This document shows, in pieces, positions 20,568-32,324 of a stretch of DNA of 64,000 bases; the stretch's first letter is position 1; the number at the start of each line of letters is the position of its first letter. Below the pieces are notes generated by a model. It worked only from the letters and a program-made list of their open reading frames with translations, ran no database searches and had not been told where the DNA came from. The stretch is taken from assembly GCF_024362695.1 (NCBI RefSeq), contig NC_065422.1, positions 9,113,534 to 9,177,533 of the forward strand, in the 5' to 3' direction. Source of the DNA: Pectinophora gossypiella (Eukaryota > Arthropoda > Insecta > Lepidoptera > Gelechiidae). Position numbers and translations under genes: made by a program.

Positions 20568-22475
20568 GATAAACCCTTGAAGCAACCTTCAAAGGAGCTT
20601 AGGAACACAAGATTTTTCTGTCATCAAAAACCAGCTAAAAATTGCCTCAACTTTCAACATTTTCTAGGATATTGTCATTTGTGAAATTCGAAAGGTAAAG
20701 GAGTAAAATCAACAAAGGTATTTGAGCCGGTATGAAACTAGTTCCGGGAGAGCCGGCCCGGAAACCGGACGTCGGGAAGGCTCCCACGGAAGTAGTTGAT
20801 CGCGTCCTAATGAGCGCGCCCGGATAAAAAGAATCGTTTCCTTGGATACCTTCTGGTGGCCATCTATGTATTTGGGAAGGGTTCGGAGGTCAAGGTAAAC
20901 TATATAGTTCTAACTTTTTAGTGACAGATTCTTACAGAGAATGTGTTTTTTATAACTGACAAATATTTGTCGTTCAAATCGTCAAATCGAGGCGATATAA
21001 TAGCGATGCGTCTCGTTCGGTTCTCACTCGCGCATCGCTTTAGCATAGTTAACTCAGTTCCTTAAGGCTTAAATTAGATTAAACCGTCAGACACTTTAGG
21101 ACTTTTTCGAAATTCTTGGAGTGGCCATACATCAGAATTAACGCGGAGACGATATTTAGTAGCATTTACCAAATATGATCGAAGCCTTTTCCTATCTCTG
21201 CCACGATCCAGCCTGATATTAAGCAGCGATGTGGTAGCATGCAAACTCAAATAGTGGCTATTCACTCTTGCTTTGAAAATCCCTAAATTATATAGAACAA
21301 TGACGCAGGGAGAGAAATCCATTCCATACCAGTTCGCAAAATTAATTAATAATTTCACAAGTTTATATCTCGCCTAGCCGATCGGTTTGGCTGTTCAGTT
21401 TATCAATTCAGCAGGACTCCTTCATATCAGGAACATCAGTCTCCACTAAAACCGGATCATTTTCCTTGGGGAATCAATTCTCTCCCAGCTGTCATGGTGA
21501 TTGATTCCCTTGCCCTTCACAAGCAGACATCACACGCCGCTAATGTTGGGAATATATACTATTAGTGCCTTTGTTGTTGTGAGGGGCGACGACTGACTAT
21601 ACGACTTCACTAGTTTTCATAATACTTACATAACAAAAATTAAAAGGCATATTTTTTAGAGTTTGAAATTAGATAGACTCGCCACCTATGGGACTTAAAC
21701 ATAGCTGGCGAAGAGTGGGTGTATAACACACCTCCGCCTACCCTTTCGGGCATATAAGCATGATGTTATGTTTTTTTTCTTTTTTATATAAATAAGTGTT
21801 TTTGTAATAATATTTTTCAGTACTTTATGTAAGTACTTAGTTATTATTGCATGTCGCAACATGACTAAATGTGTTGAGCGCTATACTTAAGCTTTACTTC
21901 CATCGATATACTTACCACATTTATTGCAATAAATTTTCATTCCATTTCATTTAATTTCTTGAAATTGGAACGCTTAATTTTTCTGCCCATTTACTTTTTA
22001 TGTCTTCGTAAACAAAATAAAACCTGTTTAGGACCAGGTTTTAGCTGTTAATAACGCTATGTTTATATTGTATTGTATATGAAAATCCTTTAGTAAAACT
22101 AAATTTCCGCAAAAAAATCTGACTTTATTAAGGCTGTGTCCAATCATGCGTCCAGACAGTAGAAAACTCAGTGATACTCAGCTTATGGCAGCCCTGATAC
22201 TGGCATAATCCGATGATGGATCACGGTAAATCGCGACTATTCACGACTCGCCGTCATTTGTACCGCGCAGTCGGCTGCTTCCGCACTGCGCTACGAGAAG
22301 CGTGATTTACAACAGCCGAGAATTGCCTCTTTAGTTCTAGGTGAGCACAACTAATTGGTTCATGTATGCGTCAAGCCAGCCTTCATTTGTTAACGAAGTT
22401 ACGTGACACCAACTCAACGGTATATCAACTAGAGGTAATCCTTCAATTTTGTTTTTGTAGCTCTCTCCAATTCCA
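20568..22475. other. No gene; GC-rich patch, REP2 copy, short duplicated tract
   Basis: 20730-20890 is GC-rich (GAGCCGGCCCGGAAACCGG) and resembles no repeat here. 21070-21125 (TTAGATTAAACCGTCAGACAC) matches 48965-49020. A REP2 copy lies at about 21685-21775. No convincing coding region. Confidence 0.45.
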
Positions 22476-22650
22476 TTGGGAACATTGTCGAAATCACTTT
22501 GTGAGACTGTCTTTGATTTGCTAAGAAATTATCGTCTCAGGCTAGTAGCCCAATTAGCTCCACCAACTCACAGCGGAGCAGCGTGGTGGAGTATGCTCCA
22601 TATACCTCCCCCCCCCCCGGACACACAACCCCAACGGTTGAGTAACGGGA
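22476..22650 (+). mobile_element. SINE-4 with head and core deleted
   Basis: Starts at GGGAACATTGTCGAAATCAC, lacks the tRNA-like head, loses the CTTCGGAAGG core and resumes at GGCTAGTAGCCCAA. It then continues through GGAGCAGCGTGGTGGAGTATG into a C-run (22607-22618) and GGGAGGCCTGTGC. The open frame across it (22476-22820) is an artefact of the SINE. Confidence 0.75.
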
Positions 22651-23455
22651 GGCCTGTGCTCGACAATTCATGTTTCTTGTATGAATTTAAAGAACTCTTG
22701 GAACAAAACCAACGATTACTCTTTGACATTCAGCAATCAGCAACGTCCATAATAAAGCACTTGTCTCCGAGGGTCAAAAGCTTCCACATGGAACGTTCAA
22801 TGGAAGCTCCAGTGGCCTAGTTGGCGCGCGTCGCGGGCCCTCAAACACGGTGCGATGACGTCACGCGCCCCTCTTCCACACTTGTACTAATGGCCGACCT
22901 GCGACTCTTGTTCGTTGGCTTAATCTTTCATAAAGCATCCCACATATGCCTTGTAGGTTGTAGCTTTATGATGGCCGCTTGACGGCTTTAATTATCTCAG
23001 AAATGTTAAGGATAAATGATAAGAAAAAAATAAAATTGGAAATATACATGTCACTATTGAAAAACCAACGATAGGTAATAGGCAGCACGGGTTAACGACA
23101 TTGTATATAAAATAATGAAAATATTGCCACTTTACATGTACCTTATACGTTTATTTTCATGTTGTGAATGAATGAAAAACGATAATCAAGACACTGGTTA
23201 ATCTTTCAGGGCCTGTATCCGATTGACATAAGGCGACATGTCAGTCCCTTTTTTTAGTACCTAACAGTGATAAAAATATATGCATTTTTACTGACGATTG
23301 TCATAATTATTTGCTACTTGACTAACCCTATTTTACTGCAAAAATATTATAAATAAAAATAAAGTACGGCATGAACCTTTTGACGATATAATTATACTTC
23401 AATCATTTGCATTTAATACTGAGCTTTCATTAGAGAAACATTTATGTTACTATAT
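22651..23455. other. No gene; CpG-rich patch with a CRE-like site
   Basis: 22820-22875 is GC- and CpG-rich and includes a palindromic TGACGTCA at 22856-22863, the consensus CREB/ATF site. No transcript evidence is visible. The rest is AT-rich and unrecognised. Confidence 0.35.
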
Positions 23456-23590
23456 TAGAATAAGGAATAATACTACGAATAGAACGGCATTCGTATGGGC
23501 GTCAGACGCCACATACCTACACAGTTACGCGTTACGACAACGTGTGTGTAGTGTCTGTGTAAAACGAAGTTTTTGTATGAAGTGTCCGGG
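23456..23590 (-). repeat. REP4 interspersed repeat
   Basis: On the plus strand it reads GGAATAATACTACGAATAGA and TGTCTGTGTAAAACGAAG, the reverse complement of REP4 at 3355-3556. The middle portion has diverged. Confidence 0.65.
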
Positions 23591-23689
23591 GTGTACTATA
23601 GCGCTGTTGATTTCACACGGTTTGCAATCTACGATCGTTCATTTGCACTAATGGCTTAGCAGGATTGACACGTTTTATCTAAAAATGAC

Positions 23690-24067
23690 ATCTTTAGGAG
23701 ATAAAATTCGTGGTTTTCACTAACACAGTGTTGACTCGACCATAATAGACGGCGATACGGCTCACCACCTAACATGTTTGTACCCACAATCTTTCAATTT
23801 TTTTTTTAATTTTTCCTCACCTTATGGTTGTCTGGAAGAAATCGCTTTAAGCGATAAGGCCGCCATTTGCCATGTACTTAGATAAGAGACTTTTGTAATT
23901 ATTTATTTTTATTTTGATGCAATAAAGTGTATTTGTATTGTATTGTATTGTATGTTGGTCTAACAGAAAGCTCGGTGAGGTGTGGGTACTTTACTTGAGT
24001 CATCTTGCAATGGATATGCCTCTGACTACGCCACGATATAATAATGAGCTAATGTTATGTTATGTAG
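23690..24067 (+). repeat. REP1 copy split by a LINE tail
   Basis: The left half ends AGACGGCGATACGGCTCACC...AACATGTT. The right half resumes GTTGGTCTAACAGAAAGCTCG and ends in ATGTTATGTTATG. ATGTT is repeated on both sides of the intervening LINE sequence. Confidence 0.75.
23784..23951 (+). mobile_element. LINE 3' end nested in REP1
   Basis: Contains TGTCTGGAAGAAATCGCTTT and AAGCGATAAGGCCGCC, then AATAAAGTG and a (TGTAT)n tail. The GCGATAAGGCCGCC motif before an AATAAA is one I associate with a widespread insect LINE 3' UTR. No coding sequence remains. Confidence 0.75.
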
Positions 24068-25954
24068 GAGATAATACACGGTCCTAGGATTTGGAATACA
24101 GGTGTTGCCAAGAGTCCTTCAAACTACAGACGGGACCCTCGCGTCTCGATTACAAACTGCTAGATTAGGTACCGGCAGTGGCAATGCCGGGAAATAGATT
24201 GCCTCGCTCGAAATACATTGCTCGTCGCATAACAAAGCCCGCTCTTTGTGAAACCCCATCTGCAATGGACGTTGAAGCATTTTTTCTTTTGTTCACGGAG
24301 CGGACTCCAACGCTTTCAATAAAGCTCGCTTCTCAAAGAACTAAATTCCCCGTTGAAGTTTTTATCTTGATTATCGATGATTTATGAGGCTTGGGACATT
24401 AATAACAGTTCCCCACCACTTCTTATTAAAAGCGGTTTGCCAGACAGCTATTAAGTCCCGAGATAAACGGGTATTTGCGTTGTTATAGGTGAAACTTTGA
24501 AGCTAAATCCTCGTGTACCACAACAACAGGGTCGACAGGGGCTTAGGCTATTGTAATAGGAACTTAGTGTTACAGACAGCTCGTTAGCATATTCTATTCG
24601 GGCGGGATTTCGTTGTGAACATCTGAGCAAAATTAATTACCCCTTTGAAAGGAGGACTTAGGATTCAAGTGAGGTAAACAAGGTATCCTTGAAGGTACGT
24701 GAGCGGAAATAATTCCTATTGTGATAACGGAATCGGTTGCCGTATTGGAAATTAATTATTTTAATTGTATATTCTGAACCCGTTGAACTTATAGCTCACT
24801 ACTTAGAGGGACGCTTGTAGCATAATGCATTAACAGTTAATAAAAGTTCTACTTATACTTACTAGTTAGTTCTTACAAAAAAACTCTTTTTCAAATGGCT
24901 CAACACGTGCCTAATCCCATCTGAGACGTAACGATCTAAATCAAACTTCGAAGTGCTTAACATCAAAACAACAAAGGTCCTCAAAATACTGGACCAATAT
25001 CAAATGTCACAATCACAAATCGATTCGCCCACATAACGCAATTCCGGGTTGGCTAAAAACATATTTCAAAAATGTCCAGGGGAGGCAAACGGCCATTATT
25101 CTCGACAAACACCATCGATCCTTCAAAAGGTGGCAAATTGGAGCACCTTTAATCTTGCCTCACGCGCGGTGACGACCCAATTTTGCTGAATAGACGCTAA
25201 CGGATGCAAACACACTGTCAAACTGGATAGTTGAAATTTCAACGTGTGTGCTTTGAAGAGAATTACAGCCGATTCAGGAAACTATTACTAGGTGAATAGA
25301 CGGGAATTCTGACGAGAGTTATGTAAATTGAGTACCAAAGGTATCAAAGGGATTAGGTAGGCAAAATCATATTTATTTCCAACTTACTTTCTGCGACACC
25401 GTCCCACCGGGCCACCTACGGTTATCACTCCCCTTTAAATAATATAAAAAAAAACTATCCTGTTCTTTCCCAAGGTCTCCTTTGTCTGACCTTATCATAA
25501 TCGGTTTAGGAATTTTTGCATGAAATATACCAGATACCCAAAAGTTACTTTGGCATTTATAATATTAATAGCGATTGTCATATCTTATGTTTTCAGTTTA
25601 TCTTATTAAATATTCTGTTTCTATTATATTTCAAGTTTAGTAACTTCTGATTTTAGTCGACTACTACTTAACAAAACCTACGATAATAAGTAGCTAGATA
25701 AATTGTAAGTTTTCTATTAACAAACTTCACATACCGTTATACGGTTCCCGATTCGGTAGCCAACAATATCTACGTTCCTTGGGAGTGTGTGCGGTGTTCC
25801 TACACTAATAGTATCTCGACGAAGGCTTTGCTGGAAGCTTTTACAAAACACGACTTTTGCCCTAACAACACGTTGTTTCGGTTACATAACGGGCACTTTA
25901 CCGCGTGGTGGGTGATATTACAACGTTTACGTTCCATCGAATTTGGATTTCATT
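24068..25954. other. No gene in a repeat-poor stretch
   Basis: Nearly 1.9 kb in which I recognise no repeat from elsewhere in the window. The frame at 24178-24387 has no signal, domain or splice context to support it. A candidate for host unique or conserved noncoding DNA. Confidence 0.45.
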
Positions 25955-26318
25955 ATTTTCGTAAAATACTCACACATAATAACACAGTTGTCTCGATCAC
26001 TATAGACGGCGATACGGCTCAAAACCTATCACGTTGGTTTAACAGAAAGCCCTGGAACGAATACCAGGAGTGTCTGCGATGTATGTGAAATAACAAGGAA
26101 TTATAACGATTTTAAATGTGTTTCTCATTAAATATGTAATAATTAAGTAATTATAGCGATTTATCTTAGGTGCATTTTTCACTAACACAGTTGGACGATA
26201 AGGCTTGCAAGCTTTCACGAAAGCTTGGCGAGGTGTGGGTACTTAGTTCATCTTGCGATGGATGTAACCCTGACTACCCCTATTGGGATATAGTCGTGAG
26301 CTTATGTTACGTTATGTA
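25955..26318 (+). repeat. Two partial REP1 copies
   Basis: 25955-26055 holds the REP1 head (ATAGACGGCGATACGGCTCA, TTGGTTTAACAGAAAGCCC). 26155-26318 holds a second copy with an internal deletion and the full 3' part (GGATATAGTCGTGAGCTTATG). The frame 25789-26088 runs through the first copy and is not a gene. Confidence 0.7.
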
Positions 26319-26939
26319 ATGTGGCAGGGAACGAGTAGCTACCTGATAGCTTAGGGTAAGTAGGTAAGTGCTCCGATCAGATATTTGTGTTATTAGCAAG
26401 CGGACACTCTATAATAGTCTCCAATGTGCGTTCTACACTCTTCCTACATTCTCACCTAACCCAACTAAATAATTACATAGGAGTTCAAAAAACGTAATCT
26501 TAACTAAACTAACAAAACTAACAAAGTAACCGATCCATTGCGTCTTTCGTAACGATATTATCTTCTAAGCATGCTATAAACCGAGCAATATATCTCAAGT
26601 TCGTTACGACTCAATCACTCCAGAGTTAAGGCATAATAAAAAGATAACAGTAAAGTAGGTTATCTTCATACAAAGTAAGCTCTTGTAAACTATTATGTAC
26701 TTACATCGAGGAATTGGTTTTGTGGGGGTTTTTATTGAATCAATATTTTTTGTGTCCTTATGAAAAATAAACATTTTACTTACTAACTTACTTATCCAGT
26801 TCGACGGAGTTATTCGTCTAATAGGTAACAAATCATTCTTCCTAACGCTGTTCATAATTGCGCTAATTTAGAAGGAGGACATTGTGTACAAGTGGCTGCA
26901 GATAGTATTATTGCTCAGATATGGCCATGATTACCAGCC
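26319..26939. other. No gene seen
   Basis: AT-rich, unrecognised; the minus-strand frame 26604-26855 shows no motif. Confidence 0.4.
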
Positions 26940-26950
26940 GTTTTTAGTCT

Positions 26951-27246
26951 CATCATCATCATCAGCCTATTAACGTCCCCACTGCTGGGGCACGGGCCTT
27001 CCCTATGGATGGGTAGGGAGATCGGGCCTTAAACCATCACGCGGGCCCAGTGCGGATTGATGGTTATTAACGACTGCTAATGCAGCCGGGACCAACGGCT
27101 TAACGTGCCTTCCGAAGCACGGAGGAGCTCGAGATGAAAACTTTTTTTTTGTGGTCACCCATCCAATGACCGGCCTTTGCGAAAGTTGCTTTACTTCAAC
27201 AATCGCAGACCGAGCGCGTTAACCGCTGCGCCACCGAGCTCCTCAA
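26951..27246 (-). mobile_element. SINE-1, full length
   Basis: CATCATCATC 3' end at the left, head GCGCCACCGAGCTCCTC at the right. Perfect 11-bp duplication GTTTTTAGTCT at 26940-26950 and 27247-27257. The 5S-like block and the shared core are intact. Confidence 0.95.
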
Positions 27247-27257
27247 GTTTTTAGTCT

Positions 27258-27793
27258 AGGTGTCTAATATTACCATGATATACAGGTGAATAAACATGTT
27301 ATGCTAGTGTTGTGACGTTCATTAGCATAGTGACGTATAGTATAGCATAGTCGATATTAGGTCGAATGATTCTTTTCTACCAAACAGTAACTAGTTTCCA
27401 TTCTCTAGTATTATTTCCTTTCTCCTCTTTCAGTCTTTAATTTTATTCATTCCATATAAAACACCTAATTACCGTGTATTTCATTAAACTTCATTAAAAT
27501 GGGGTGTATTCCGACGTCCGTTGTTGTTGTGATATTGAATCACCTCGACCTTTTTTTACAATGGCAATTTTAATTCCATTCTTGTATTACGGTTGGCTAG
27601 ACCTTCGATTTGTCAAGTCTATTATACTCTTCAAGGTATTCTGTTAAAAGTTACATTCGTTGCCCGTCACTGAATCAAAAATAGAAGGATTCTTTCCCGA
27701 CTGGCCAATATCAGTCGGTGACTGATCGGCATTGAACGTGTAAGCTTCAAAATGCAGAAAATACTTGAAATACGAATTCAGTGAACATTACAT
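27258..27793. other. No gene seen
   Basis: AT-rich, unrecognised. Confidence 0.4.
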
Positions 27794-27911
27794 AAACATA
27801 AACTGCCTACATACGTCCCACTGCTGGGCACAGGCCTCCCCTCAATCAACCGGAGGGGGTATGGAGCATACTCCACCACGCTGCTCCATTGCGGGTTAGT
27901 GGAGGTGTTTT
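27794..27911 (-). mobile_element. SINE-4 3' half
   Basis: Carries ACGTCCCACTGCTGGGCACA, GGAGCATACTCCACC and GGGTTAGTGGAGG, the distal half of SINE-4 as in 45736-46000. It stops before the shared core. Confidence 0.8.
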
Positions 27912-28004
27912 TACGGCAGTGAACATTAATTAAAGTAATTAACAAGCAAGTATAAGAAATGCCACCTTCATTAAATAGTTGTACGGTTTACAACCGCACA
28001 TGGC

Positions 28005-28090
28005 GAGGTGTGAGTACTTATTTCATTTTGCGATGGATGTACGTCTGACTACCCCAATTGGGATTTACTCGTGAACTTATGGTATGTAAT
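28005..28090 (+). repeat. REP1 3' part
   Basis: GGCGAGGTGTGAGTACTT, TTGCGATGGATGTACGTCTG and CTCGTGAACTTATGGTATG match the REP1 3' half with a few differences. Confidence 0.65.
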
Positions 28091-28463
28091 TTTGAAGGCG
28101 ACAAAAGTATCTTCAAAACAATTCCCACTATAGCAACCAATTCCTAACTTTTTGTTTCGTTTTGTTTGTGAGTATAATTTGTATTTCACCATTGCGCAGT
28201 TAATCTATTCATAGATAGGATCTCAATTAGAGCGTTGTGCGGTAAGCAAATCGCAACTAAACGGCATCTATAGACACGACGCCGTTATCTCGAGAGCCGT
28301 TTAGATAGCCATGCTGCTTAATTGACTACCTAGAACCCTTAGCTGAATAAAATTATAACTGAATTTTCATAGGCTTTAAACGTTCTAAGCTTAATTTAAT
28401 GCGCTTTATTCGTACTAACACGTATGAATATTTTTATATGTTTGAAATAAACAGTTATTATTA

Positions 28464-28789
28464 TATACGGCCTCCGTGGTCCAGTGGTTGAGCGTTGTGC
28501 TCACGATCCGGAGGCCCCGGGTTTGTATCTCGGTGGGGACATATCAGAAAAATCACTTTGTGATCCCTAGTTAGAAATTTACAGGCTGATCACCTGATTA
28601 TCCAAAAAGTAAGATGATCCGTGCTTCGGAAGGCACGTTAAGCCGTTGGTTCCGGTTACTACTTACTGATGTAAGTACGTAGTCGTTACACGAGTCATGT
28701 CAGGGGCCTTTGGCGGCCCAATAAATAACCCTGAAACCAGGGTTGATGAGTTTGGTAATCCACTTCACAACCCACACGATAGAAGAAGA
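28464..28789 (+). mobile_element. SINE-2, full length
   Basis: Head CGGCCTCCGTGGTCCAGTGG, B-box region mutated (GGTTTGTATCTC), core CTTCGGAAGGCACGTTAAGC, GAAGAAGA tail. Flanked by TTATTATTA (28455-28463 and 28790-28798). It serves here as the uninterrupted reference for the copy at 4946. Confidence 0.92.
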
Positions 28790-28798
28790 TTATTATTA

Positions 28799-29114
28799 CG
28801 TTTGAATAACAGACAAACATTTTCGGGCCTATAGAGTCACGGACTTATTACAATTGTTATAAATGAATGAGGATGATGATGAGTTTATGATGATGATGTT
28901 ATTTAAATAAATAACATTAGCAATAGGAACATACATTTGAATTTTGGAGAAGGCTTGCTAATTCGAGTAGCTTTGAAGTACAAAATATAAAATCGAAGTC
29001 CAGCGACTAAAGACAGATGTCTTAAGAATCTCGGTAAGTGACACGGATATATCCCTAGATGCCTGTTTCGTGCGGCTATGGACAAAGTGAAGAAACCTCT
29101 GGAAGGAGACGACA
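28799..29114. other. No gene seen
   Basis: AT-rich with ATGATGATG runs; the minus frame 28903-29115 has no motif. Confidence 0.4.
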
Positions 29115-29122
29115 CCGAATGA

Positions 29123-29476
29123 TCATCATCTCCCTAGCATTATCCCGTTTCTCACAGGGTCCGCTCACCTAACCTGAATATTTGACAGGTCCGGTTTTTT
29201 ACAGAAGCGACTGCCTGTCTGACTTTCCAACCCGCGAAGGGAAAACCAGCCTAATACAGGTTAGGTCACGTATCTCCGAAAATGCATTTCTCGGGAATGT
29301 GGGTTTCCTCGCGATGTTTTCCTTCACCGCTGAGCACGTGATAATAATTTATCAACCAAACATGAATTCGAAAACAAACTCGACAATCATTGGTTTAGGC
29401 CTGTGCTGGATTCGAACCTGCGACCTCAAAATGAGAGGCAAGCGTTCTACAAATTGTGCTACCACGGATCCCTACT
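29123..29476 (-). mobile_element. SINE-3, full length
   Basis: Minus strand: tRNA-like head with GTAGCACAATTTGTAGAACG and B box AGGTTCGAATCC, then CATCGCGAGGAAACCCAC and a GATGATGAT tail. Flanked by CCGAATGA (29115-29122 and 29477-29484). Open frames over it on both strands are shadows of the SINE. Confidence 0.9.
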
Positions 29477-29484
29477 CCGAATGA

Positions 29485-30161
29485 AGAAGAGAACAAGTAG
29501 TTATATATGTCAGTAACCCTTATAAAAAGCATTGGTAAGCAATAAGGTCTTCCTACACTACAACAAAAGTAAAACTTTAAAACATGCGTTGTCATGCAAA
29601 AATATTCGTAGGTATGTGTGTATAGATACTTTCTTACATTCCAGGGAAAGTCGGCAGGTCGTAAATTGTGGGTAAAATGCCGTTCATATAATATGTAAAA
29701 CACGAGTACCTTTGCTATGGTATTCTGTGACTACTGTGAAATGAGCCGTGCCCAGTACGACAAATGAAAAATTAGAAGTTATCTTCTTTTAAATTTGTAA
29801 TCTTGCAAGTAATCGTAATCGTAGTGCTTCGTGGTCGACATTTAAAAGTAGAAATCGAATTGATGAAAGTATACCTAAAAAGCAATATAAAATAACTAAA
29901 AACAAAAAATAAATAAAAACAAAAGCTATGGACTTTTTAGCTGTCCGTAACGTTGCGCGCAACGTGATAAATGAGTCAACTCTATTGGATACGTACGCTG
30001 ATGGAAAACTATTTATTAAAAACATATTTTTCCTTTAAATGAAATTGTAGAAAAAAAAAATACTGTGCTGCAACATTGGCTGCAAGTTGTCTTCTGATTA
30101 CTTGTGACTCTGGCCACGCCATTAGGAATTTCGGGCTGTGAGGATAATTATGTATAGTATA
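29485..30161. other. No gene; weak REP3 remnant
   Basis: 30085-30115 (GCAAGTTGTCTTCTGATTAC) is a minus-strand REP3 scrap. The remainder is unrecognised. Confidence 0.4.
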
Positions 30162-30386
30162 CAGGGTGTTAATGACATCGTAACGAATACTAAGGGGAAT
30201 GATTCAGACCATGATTCTGAGTTAATATCAAGTGGAATTTTCCGTCACAAAATTCACTTTTTAATATTTTTAAAATTATTTTCAATTCTATATACTTTTG
30301 CGATGTAAAATTCCACTTGATATCAACTCAGAATCATGGTCTGAATCATCCTTCAAAGTTTTTGTTACGATGTCACTAACACTCTG
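30162..30386. mobile_element. MITE-A, complete
   Basis: CAGGGTGTTAATGACATCG at the left is inverted as CGATGTCACTAACACTCTG at the right. TA precedes (30160-30161) and follows (30387-30388), as expected for Tc1/mariner-type targets. The subterminal arms GACCATGATTCTGAGTTAAT and TCAAGTGGAATTTTCCGTC are also inverted, so nearly the whole 225 bp pairs. No transposase. Confidence 0.9.
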
Positions 30387-32324
30387 TATATGTTAAATAG
30401 CAGCTCAATATTCCAATTCATCTGCAGACAAAACTCTACACACCGACATAGTCTTTATAGAATAGACATAAGTAGATCCACGACATAACCGACCGAGCGA
30501 GCGAGTGTTTTTTTTTTGTCAAAGGGTTAGTTTAGCAGTTCAAAGGGGAAATACTGCCAGTCTTTTGGCCACTTTGCCTCGGTGTGATGCTTTGGAGGAG
30601 GTTTTACATTTGCAAGGAATTGTATATTAATCTGTGTTTGTGTATTTTAATAAATATTAGGGCGGGTATTCCACCTCACAACCCACACGATAAAAAGAAG
30701 ATAAATATTTATTTCGCCGGCCGAGCTCAATATAAAGGTGCCGTATAACATCGCACAAACACGCACACCAAACGTGACTGTTTGTAATTTCATCCTGCAC
30801 CCGTGAGAAAGTAAAGATCTTCACACGTCACGCCGTACCGTGCTTCATGTAGACCGGTAAATAAATTATCACGCGCTATTGGGACCTTACAAGACTCCTG
30901 AGAGAGAAAATACCGCGTCTAAAAAGAAGCAGGAATAAAGAACATTTTTAGATCATGCTTTAAATATACCTAATACATACATAATATTTTATAACCCCCT
31001 ACCGTTGGGGTCTAAACAGGCCACATTGAAACAATATTGTTATTTATTATATTGATTCAATGTGGTTACAGAACTGTGGATTATAACAGAAAACTGCATG
31101 CGAATTCATAATGGCTGAACTGATTTACATGTGTTACGGATATAGTTTGAGACCCTGGGGTTCCTGAGGAGAAACATGATAGCTTTTCAAAATCACCATT
31201 AAGGGAATGAAGGGGTGATAAGTACAATTACATTATCTTTGTCACGTAAGTTAGGTAAGTATCGTTCAAGCCTATATACTTTGACTTCCCTAGAAACAAA
31301 GATAATAAAGACATCATAAAACTATTGGAGAATAACAGACGACGTGAAACTAATGAAGGTTATCCTGTCAACGTCACGCCGAAAAGAGAACGCGGTTTCT
31401 TAGTATAAGTACATCATTCACGCTCCTAATCCCTATCGGGGTGGGTAGAGTCGGAGACCGTAGCCGTCAGAAGACATCTTTCAGCGAAGACATATGCCTA
31501 ACAGGAAGTAATCTCAACCGTTCTAACCTAACCGTTCGTTAAGTTATTATCGAATATACCTTACCCGAATTTACCTTTAATTCGCTAACTTATTATCATT
31601 TTATTGCAAGTCTCAGTTTTACATAGGTCGGTATACAGGATATGGTAGATACATTATGACGCCCCTCTAGGACACAGCTACTTAAGCATATATTTATAAC
31701 AGTCATAAGTGACTTTTAGTTGTGAAAACTATTTTTGTATCACAACAGCTGTAACACAATAAACATGAAGTATGGTCCTTTTGTTCCGACTAGTAGGTCA
31801 TAGTATTGTATTGGAATGCAAAACATTTCCAGCTTTGCTCGAAACGTTTTCAAGTTTCTAACATGTTGTAAGAGACAGTGACGTCGTTTGGACTGTAGCC
31901 GGAGCGAACGGGCATTTGTTTTGCTTACGGGTAGCCCACATTGGCAGCAGACACGGCAGCTCATGGCAACACAGACAGAGGCAATAGCGGGAGCGTTCCG
32001 GGGCCGGGATTTTTCGTAATGTTTGACTTTGTAAGCACACACGCAATTTGTCGTGATTTGTATGCAAACTCCCTTCTCCGCTCCAGAACACTCACGGTAT
32101 TTTCTAAATTATTTTCAGGTCCATACTTGTGCGACAGTTTTGGTCTGAATCATTCCTCAAGGTTTCAGCACGGTTTCAAAAACACCTGTATTTGTGCAGT
32201 TAAAATCGCAACTTACCCCGACGTGGGCGCGCTTGAGTTTAGCGGTTGTGGTTGATAAGCGCTTAAAGGCAAAAAAGTTCGACCACGTCGGCGGGGGTGG
32301 TATTGGGGGCCTGAAATGTCTGCT
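30387..32324. other. No gene; small repeat scraps
   Basis: 30662-30704 is a SINE-2 3' end (ATTCCACCTCACAACCCACA). 31021-31065 is a hairpin with CCACATTGAA/TTCAATGTGG arms. 31405-31530 resembles REP3 (CTAATCCCTATCGGGGTGGG). The overlapping frames at 31740-32255 on both strands show nothing protein-like. Confidence 0.45.

Noticed and set aside
22476..22820. 114-codon frame with a proline-rich segment
   Set aside because: It reads through a SINE-4 copy; the proline run is the SINE's C-tract.
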